From: Dysgonomonas sp. 520
Lineage (GTDB): Bacteria; Bacteroidota; Bacteroidia; Bacteroidales; Dysgonomonadaceae
Assembly: GCF_010501095.1 (NCBI RefSeq)
Contig: NZ_QVMP01000009.1
Span: forward strand, 30,732-94,731
Direction of reading: 5' to 3'
Length of the DNA stretch: 64,000 nucleotides
Positions 59,037-64,000 of this stretch are shown in pieces. The translations under genes were made by a program, and so were the position numbers. Under the pieces are notes generated by a model that ran no database searches, had not been told where the DNA came from, and was given only the letters and a program-made list of their open reading frames with translations. Positions within the stretch are counted from its first letter, which is position 1. Every line of letters begins with the position of its first letter.

Positions 59037-59212
59037 AGGTGTCCCAAAAGTAAATTTCAATGTCTTTTTGTCATCCTGAACAAAGTGAAGGGTCTGTTTT
59101 TAGAAAGTACAGATTCTTCGTTGCACTCAGAAACAACGTTCGAGGAGCGAAAGCGACTCAATGACAAAAATCAGTAACACTTTGATAGTGTAATCTTACT
59201 TTTGGGACACCC
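59037..59212. repeat. MITE-like element, about 176 bp, ends AAGGTGTCCCAAAAGTAA
   Basis: The left end at 59037-59054 and the right end TTACTTTTGGGACACCC (to 59212) are inverted repeats, matching the element at 25165-25315. The core contains TTGTCATCCTGAACAAAGTG and, like the 3947-4165 element, the CAACGTTCGAGGAGCGAAAG segment. Confidence 0.8.
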
Positions 59213-59239
59213 TCTTTTCTATGTTGTAGGTTTTCTTGT

Positions 59240-60943
59240 TTATCTCAAAGCATTCAATACGTCATTGTTCGACAAGAATTTAGAGAATTCCAGATCGTTG
59301 AAAGCTGAAGTTTTCAAGTCAGGGTCAATTTGAATAGCCTTTTTCAATCCGCTGACAACACCCGATGTGTTATTTGTGCGGGCAGCCACAATCGCATTCA
59401 AATAATAAGTAGTTGCATCTTTGCGTGATACAGAATCTAATATTTGTTGAGCCTTGCTATAATTTTTGTTCAATATCTGAGCCAATGCAGAGTTGTTTGT
59501 CGCCACATTACCAAAAGATTGCGCAGCTTTTGCGTAATCACCTTTTTTCAGATACATCACGCCAAGCGCTTCGTTCAGGTTGTTTGCGCCGGCTGCATTT
59601 CCTAACAGTTGCTCCGCCTTAGATGTATTGTTGTCAGCCAAAGCCAACAATGCCAGGTTCATGTTGCTTTCGGCAGAACGGGAATTCACTTGGGCAGCCT
59701 TTTGAAAGGCGTTAGCAGCCTGATCGGTCAAACCTGTTTGCAAGTATACAGCACCTAGATTGTTCCATCCTCTGTAATCGTTTGGATATTTAGATGTTAC
59801 GTAAGAATATATTCTCTCTTTTTCAGTTGCCACGTTTGTCAATGTTGCAGCATATAACAATTCTTCAACAGAAAGGCTACCCATATTTGAAGCCACAGCA
59901 GACCTCAACTCATCGTCGGTTTTACCTATCACTTCTACATAAGCAGTAAGGCGAGAACGACGAAGTTTTGGTAAAATAGTTTCTGCCAGATCTTTGTAAA
60001 CAACCGAGATGTTTTTTATCTCACGCTCTCTTTCTGCCGGATCATTATACATCGAAAGAACGCTGATTATAAGATTTTTATCCTGAAGATTAGATGCTTC
60101 TACCAATTTTCTGAAACCATCCCAATCCTGAGCAGTGTAATGTGCTGTGATATCTGCATCGACATTCGATTTTTTAAATTCTTTTTCCAAATATCCTGTT
60201 GTGTTGCGCTCACGTTTTTCAGCCAGAGCCTCATTCAGTTTGAAACCACCATCGGGAGAAGCATAAGCAGATATCTCAACATTTACGTTCTTTTTCACAT
60301 CCTTGTCTGCATCCGCTACCAGTTTTTTCCATGCCGACAAGTCTCCGGAGTTCAACTCACTTGAGCGAAGTTCGGCTTGTTGTATAAGGAACATGATTTC
60401 AGCATCATAAGCCTCTTGTATAGATTTCTGGAATTTATCCGGAGCAATAGACGGTGTTGTTGTGAGAGGGTCGGCAAAAGCTGCGGATGCAACTACTCCG
60501 TCGGCTATCTTTACATCGGGGAAGCTGAATTTTTTTCCTTTAATTGAAGCCTCGAACCGAAGATACAATTCCGATTTTTGCATTGCCGGAACGTAATCGA
60601 ATTCGCTACCCATGGTAATGCTTGCTCCCGTAGATTCGCGCACGATGATATTGTTTCCGGCAACATTTTCTCCCTGATAATAAAACGGAGTGCCTAACGC
60701 TTCACCTCCTTGATATTTAAGAACGGGAGTGATGGTTAGCTCTGCATTTTTATTGAACCATTTTGCGGGAATCCTACCATTCACCACAACAGGAACTTTT
60801 GTTCCCACCAATTCGAGTGGAGCCGGGCTTGCAGTAAACAAATTAGCTGACAACGGGTCGAGCTTTTTGCTACAAGAACTGGCCACCATAGCAACACAAG
60901 TAATCACTACTAGTTGCAACCATAAAATACTTTTCCGATTCAT
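59240..60943 (-). CDS. TPR lipoprotein with OmpA-like segment
   Basis: 567 residues from ATG 60943. The signal MNRKSILWLQLVVITCVAMVASSC has a lipobox Cys. Residues about 30-185 are beta-rich. An OmpA-like peptidoglycan-binding segment at about 235-330 contains VEISAYASPDGGFKLNEALA and EKRERNTTGYLEKEF. TPRs fill about 395-560 (YRGWNNLGAVYLQTGLTDQA, SAESNMNLALLALADNNTSK). Likely an outer-membrane lipoprotein tethered to the wall that scaffolds envelope proteins. It lies 28 bp downstream of the alkaline phosphatase gene. Confidence 0.85.
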   Translation of the reverse strand: MNRKSILWLQLVVITCVAMVASSCSKKLDPLSANLFTASPAPLELVGTKVPVVVNGRIPAKWFNKNAELTITPVLKYQGGEALGTPFYYQGENVAGNNIIVRESTGASITMGSEFDYVPAMQKSELYLRFEASIKGKKFSFPDVKIADGVVASAAFADPLTTTPSIAPDKFQKSIQEAYDAEIMFLIQQAELRSSELNSGDLSAWKKLVADADKDVKKNVNVEISAYASPDGGFKLNEALAEKRERNTTGYLEKEFKKSNVDADITAHYTAQDWDGFRKLVEASNLQDKNLIISVLSMYNDPAEREREIKNISVVYKDLAETILPKLRRSRLTAYVEVIGKTDDELRSAVASNMGSLSVEELLYAATLTNVATEKERIYSYVTSKYPNDYRGWNNLGAVYLQTGLTDQAANAFQKAAQVNSRSAESNMNLALLALADNNTSKAEQLLGNAAGANNLNEALGVMYLKKGDYAKAAQSFGNVATNNSALAQILNKNYSKAQQILDSVSRKDATTYYLNAIVAARTNNTSGVVSGLKKAIQIDPDLKTSAFNDLEFSKFLSNNDVLNALR

Positions 60944-60970
60944 ACAATTTGATAGATTTTTATTTAACAA

Positions 60971-62623
60971 TTATTTCAATTTTTCGCTTAATTCGAGAGG
61001 AACATAAAATGTTTCGTTTTTGTCTACATACACTATAACGGATTTTAGATCGAATGGGTTTCCGTTTAACGATGCTACTGATTTAAACGCCGGAATTTCC
61101 AGTTTATTTTTTCCTTTCTTCACAATAAGGACAGGAAAATTACTTTCTTTATCATGTATAACATAGTTCATTCCTGCAAATACCTCTTGGTGTTTAACAT
61201 AAACTTCTTTCGTCATGTCTGACAATGGAGTTTGCAGATCCGCCAGATCGGCCAGATATTGATTGATTTCGGTATTCCTGTTTACGCCGATTGGCAAATC
61301 GCCTTGCGGATGATAGGCGGCAAGAAAAACCTCTTCTCCTGTGTGCCCTCCTGTTGTGAAACCAAAGCATGTGCGGGAATTCATAATATCAACGATCGTG
61401 CCTACGAGGCTTTTATCGTGCTTCACATCCATGTAGTCCTCTACGTTCATGTCTTTGGATGATAGCAGCAATTTAAGTTCCTGTTCCGTAAGGTCTATAT
61501 CCATATATTCCTTAAACAGAGACTTATACTGATTGGGCGAATGTGCCCTTAGCACCTCTTCCATGCCGTAAGCAGATTTTTTATATTTGGAAACCGTACC
61601 GAATAAATCTGCCAACGATAACTTTGTGTATCCCTTGCAATTTCTTTCTCCAATGGTAAGTCCACTGTTGCCATGATCAGGAAGTATGACAACTGCCGTT
61701 TCTCCGTCTTTTTTTGCAAAATCCATAGCCACACCCACAGCTTCGTCGAAAGCTAGGAACTCCGTTATACATCCAACTGCATCATTAGCATGAGCTGCCC
61801 AATCAACCTTGCTGCCTTCCACCATCAGGAAAAAGCCGTCTTCGTGCTTAGACAAACGCTCTATAGCCAGATGTGTCATTTCGGCAAGTGAAGGAACTTT
61901 CGAGGGGTCACGATCCAAGTCATTTGGCTGATGTTTTTTTCCGAACAAGGCCCACATTTTCTCCGACCCGGTTGACGTACGAAATGCTTCTACGTCATCT
62001 TGTATCAAAATTGTTCCTGTATTGCTGAAATGTTTCCGCATATCTTCCGATACATAATCATTTCCGCCACCAAACATTACATCCAGATTGTTGTAAGCCA
62101 TTTGAGGCGCAATCACGCTATATTTATTTCTGTTATAGTAATGCGAAGCGCACGCAGCAGGTGTTGCATGCGGAAATTCTACCGTGACAACCAATCCCGT
62201 AGCTTTGTTTTTTTGATATTTTGCGGCTTCTAATATGGTTGCAAGAGGCTGGTATGTCTTTGCTGAATCAACATCCACCAAATCTTTACCCTGGCTGGCT
62301 AAAGGATAGATGGAAATATTTCCCGCTTGCTGAGGCATACCTGTCATATAGGCCGACATCGTGGGGGCAGAATCACCTATCGGAGCATCAGACGAAAATG
62401 TAATCACGGTTCCACACATATAAGGGTCTATATTCAGGCTTTTGCTGTCCGGGTTGTTTAATATCTGATACCATCGTGCAGCCGAAACCACGTCTATCGA
62501 CGTTCCGTCAGGAATCATCAATATCACGTTTTTCACAGGTTTCACAGGCTTTCTGTACTGTTGTGCAAAACCGAGGCTACACGCTAAAACCAGCAATAAA
62601 AAACTGATGCTAAACTTTTTCAT
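60971..62623 (-). CDS. Alkaline phosphatase (PhoA superfamily)
   Basis: 550 residues. The signal peptide ends GFAQQ (about 20). Motifs are NVILMIPDGTSIDVVSA (metal Asp), SDAPIGDSAPTMSAYMTG with the Ser/Thr nucleophile region, FPHATPAACASHYYNRNKY, FFLMVEGSKVDWAAHANDA (Glu and His ligands), VVILPDHGNSGLTIGER and GGHTGEEVFLAAYHP with the late His. It is a secreted or periplasmic phosphomonoesterase releasing phosphate from organic esters. It is co-directional with the TPR lipoprotein downstream. Confidence 0.92.
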   Translation of the reverse strand: MKKFSISFLLLVLACSLGFAQQYRKPVKPVKNVILMIPDGTSIDVVSAARWYQILNNPDSKSLNIDPYMCGTVITFSSDAPIGDSAPTMSAYMTGMPQQAGNISIYPLASQGKDLVDVDSAKTYQPLATILEAAKYQKNKATGLVVTVEFPHATPAACASHYYNRNKYSVIAPQMAYNNLDVMFGGGNDYVSEDMRKHFSNTGTILIQDDVEAFRTSTGSEKMWALFGKKHQPNDLDRDPSKVPSLAEMTHLAIERLSKHEDGFFLMVEGSKVDWAAHANDAVGCITEFLAFDEAVGVAMDFAKKDGETAVVILPDHGNSGLTIGERNCKGYTKLSLADLFGTVSKYKKSAYGMEEVLRAHSPNQYKSLFKEYMDIDLTEQELKLLLSSKDMNVEDYMDVKHDKSLVGTIVDIMNSRTCFGFTTGGHTGEEVFLAAYHPQGDLPIGVNRNTEINQYLADLADLQTPLSDMTKEVYVKHQEVFAGMNYVIHDKESNFPVLIVKKGKNKLEIPAFKSVASLNGNPFDLKSVIVYVDKNETFYVPLELSEKLK

Positions 62624-62750
62624 TACGAGAAATAATTATACTTGAATATGATATTTCCTAATCATAGCAAATGTAAATAAAAATAATAATTTACCGAAAA
62701 TTTTTAACCTCTGTTATGCCATAAATACCAAACGTTCGACAAATTCTGGT

Positions 62751-62758
62751 TATCTTTG
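62751..62758 (+). promoter_or_regulatory. -7 promoter element of surE
   Basis: TATCTTTG, 28 bp upstream of ATG 62786. Confidence 0.6.
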
Positions 62759-62785
62759 TCTATCGAAAGAAAATTTTGAGTGAAA

Positions 62786-63598
62786 ATGAGTAAAAATAAG
62801 CCACTTATATTTGTCACAAATGACGACGGTTACCAGTCAAAAGGTATCAAATCGCTCGTAGAAGCAGTAAAAGATCTGGGCGAAGTGATTGTAGTTGCTC
62901 CCGACGGGCCACGCTCGGGAATGTCGGGTGCTATAACAAGCCTTTCTCCGATACGTTGCCATTTGGTTGAAAAAAAGGAAAATGTTACCGTATATGCCTG
63001 TACCGGAACACCCGTAGATTGTGTGAAGCTTGGGTTGAGCGAGATTGTAGACCGCCAGCCCGATCTTGTTGTTACAGGAATTAATCACGGAACCAATGCT
63101 TCCATTTGTGTATTGTATTCGGGTACGATGGGTGCTGCAATGGAGGGTTGTATTTTTAAAATTCCGTCCATCGGGTTTTCATTGACAGACCATCGTGCAG
63201 ATGCGGATTTTGAGAACTCGAAAAAAGTTGCTGCCAAGCTGAGTGCCGATGTGCTGAAAACAGGGCTTCCTCTTGGTGTTTGCCTGAACGTAAACATACC
63301 CAAGGGGGACGAACTGAAAGGCATAAAGGTTTGCCGTCAGACAGCAGGGCAATGGGTGGAAGAGTTTGTGAGGTCGAAAGATGGCATAGGCAAAGAGGTT
63401 TTCTGGTTAACCGGAAGATTTGCCAATGACGAACCAAACGATAAAGATACAGACGAATGGGCTTTGGCAAACGGGTATGCGTCTGTTGTTCCCATCAAAA
63501 TAGATATGACGGCTCACGATTTCATAGAGATGGCTCGTGGGTGGGAAAGCATGGAAATGACTACCGATAAAGCGAAATTAACGGAAAATCCATCTTGA
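62786..63598 (+). CDS. surE: 5'/3'-nucleotidase SurE
   Basis: 270 residues. The N-terminal active-site motif FVTNDDGYQSKGIKSLVEAV carries the metal Asp pair. VVAPDGPRSGMSGAITS, CTGTPVDCVKLGLSEI, VTGINHGTNASICVLYSGTM (Asn/His ligands) and GCIFKIPSIGFSLTDH follow. It removes phosphate from 5'- or 3'-nucleotides in the cytoplasm. ATG 62786 is preferred over GTG 62780 because it lies just before the conserved strand. It diverges from the alkaline phosphatase gene. Repeats fill the following 400 bp. Confidence 0.95.
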   Translation: MSKNKPLIFVTNDDGYQSKGIKSLVEAVKDLGEVIVVAPDGPRSGMSGAITSLSPIRCHLVEKKENVTVYACTGTPVDCVKLGLSEIVDRQPDLVVTGINHGTNASICVLYSGTMGAAMEGCIFKIPSIGFSLTDHRADADFENSKKVAAKLSADVLKTGLPLGVCLNVNIPKGDELKGIKVCRQTAGQWVEEFVRSKDGIGKEVFWLTGRFANDEPNDKDTDEWALANGYASVVPIKIDMTAHDFIEMARGWESMEMTTDKAKLTENPS

Positions 63599-63739
63599 CT
63601 TTTATTCGACGTTTTTCGGGTGGAGTAAAACCCCACCCCTACACTTCTCCAAAGGAAAAGAAATAAATCCCTTCCTTCTTTAGGGGGAGGATGGGAGGGG
63701 GGGTAGGGGCAGGGCTCTGCTCTGCCCGAAAGGTCGAGG
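63599..63739. repeat. Dispersed GC-rich repeat fragment downstream of surE
   Basis: TTTTTCGGGTGGAGTAAAACCCCACCCCTACA and then GGGGCAGGGCTCTGCTCTGCCCGAAA match the inner part of the elements at 49979 and 53704. The TTCAACTATTGAATTGC end at about 63900 may be the other end, split by the element at 63740-63858. Confidence 0.6.
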
Positions 63740-63858
63740 GTGTGTCAAAAGTCTTTTCTACCCCTAATCCCCTAAAGGGGACTTTTTAAACAATTGATAA
63801 TCAATACACCCCTTTAGGGGCCGGGGGTGTTTTCTGAAATTTGGAACTTTTGACACAC
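63740..63858. repeat. MITE-like element, 119 bp, ends GTGTGTCAAAAGT
   Basis: Perfect 13-bp inverted ends, GTGTGTCAAAAGT (63740-63752) and ACTTTTGACACAC (63846-63858). An inner hairpin runs from CCCCTAAAGGGG to CCCCTTTAGGGG. It appears inserted into another repeat. The ends resemble the GTGTCCCAAAAGT ends of the 25.2 and 59.1 kb elements. Confidence 0.75.
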
Positions 63859-63927
63859 GCCCCTACTGGGTAGATGTTGTACAGCATAAAAGAATACGTT
63901 TCAACTATTGAATTGCATTAAAATAAG

Positions 63928-64000
63928 ATATTGAAACCGTCTAGACTTTTTCGTTTTATTCAATTTTGTCATCCTGAGAGTATCGAAGGATCTGTTTTTT
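63928..64000. repeat. Inverse-orientation copy of the 46.3-kb MITE, cut by the window end
   Basis: From ATATTGAAACCGTCTAGACT at 63928 through CATCCTGAGAGTATCGAAGG to base 64000 it equals the reverse complement of the right half of the 46317-46461 element (73 bp with no difference that I can see), including about 12 bp outside the inner terminal repeat. Confidence 0.8.

Overview
The window is a Bacteroidales chromosome segment, most like Dysgonomonadaceae (Dysgonomonas and relatives). The family placement is inferred from gene content and order. Many genes are preceded by the Bacteroidetes -7 element TAnnTTTG. Other phylum markers are two proteins with type IX secretion (T9SS) sorting domains, gldH, a serine palmitoyltransferase for sphingolipids, a DUF4270 lipoprotein next to a 270-residue starch-synthase-like gene, and the block holB / PSP1 / gldH.

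Layout. 1-3.8 kb is AT-rich and accessory: the C-terminal part of a tyrosine recombinase, two tandem promoter-to-terminator structured RNAs, two exported proteins, a lipoprotein and a TPR protein, ending at a decayed tRNA-Ser. 4.2-6.2 kb is a module of a surface-protein gene with a divergent AraC regulator; a paralogous module, turned around, lies at 27.7-29.5 kb. 6.3-9.2 kb holds an M24 peptidase, folP and a diadenylate cyclase. 9.2-12.9 kb holds a MATE exporter, panC-panD and the starch-synthase-like gene. 13.1-17.0 kb holds a secreted pectate lyase and the DUF4270 lipoprotein. 17.2-27.4 kb carries LysE, CorA, a phosphoethanolamine transferase, LemA/TPM, TldD/TldE and a PIF1-like helicase. 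29.6-39.6 kb is mostly minus-strand housekeeping: BON/LysM, TlpA-like thioredoxin, PSP1-gldH, holB, metF, rseP, dxr, M23 peptidase. 40-46 kb has serine palmitoyltransferase, a gliding-type secreted protein, a UvrD/PcrA helicase, ssb and MscS. 47-59 kb is mixed (VOC, MBL fold, repeat surface protein, thioredoxin, a four-part CoA-disulfide-reductase-like fusion with its MarR gene, MFS). 59-63.6 kb has a TPR/OmpA-like lipoprotein, alkaline phosphatase and surE.

Non-coding repeats are prominent. Several short elements with different terminal inverted repeats carry the same inner palindromic core, and two related repeats lie in inverse orientation about 17.5 kb apart.

The two observations I rate highest are these. 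(1) Each AraC gene is bracketed by an inverted pair of 21-bp sites. The arms are shared between modules, but the 5-bp spacer is identical within a module and different between modules, as expected for recombination sites of an invertible segment. (2) The tandem structured RNAs beside the recombinase have diverged sequence but the same fold, including two mutually exclusive 3' pairings.
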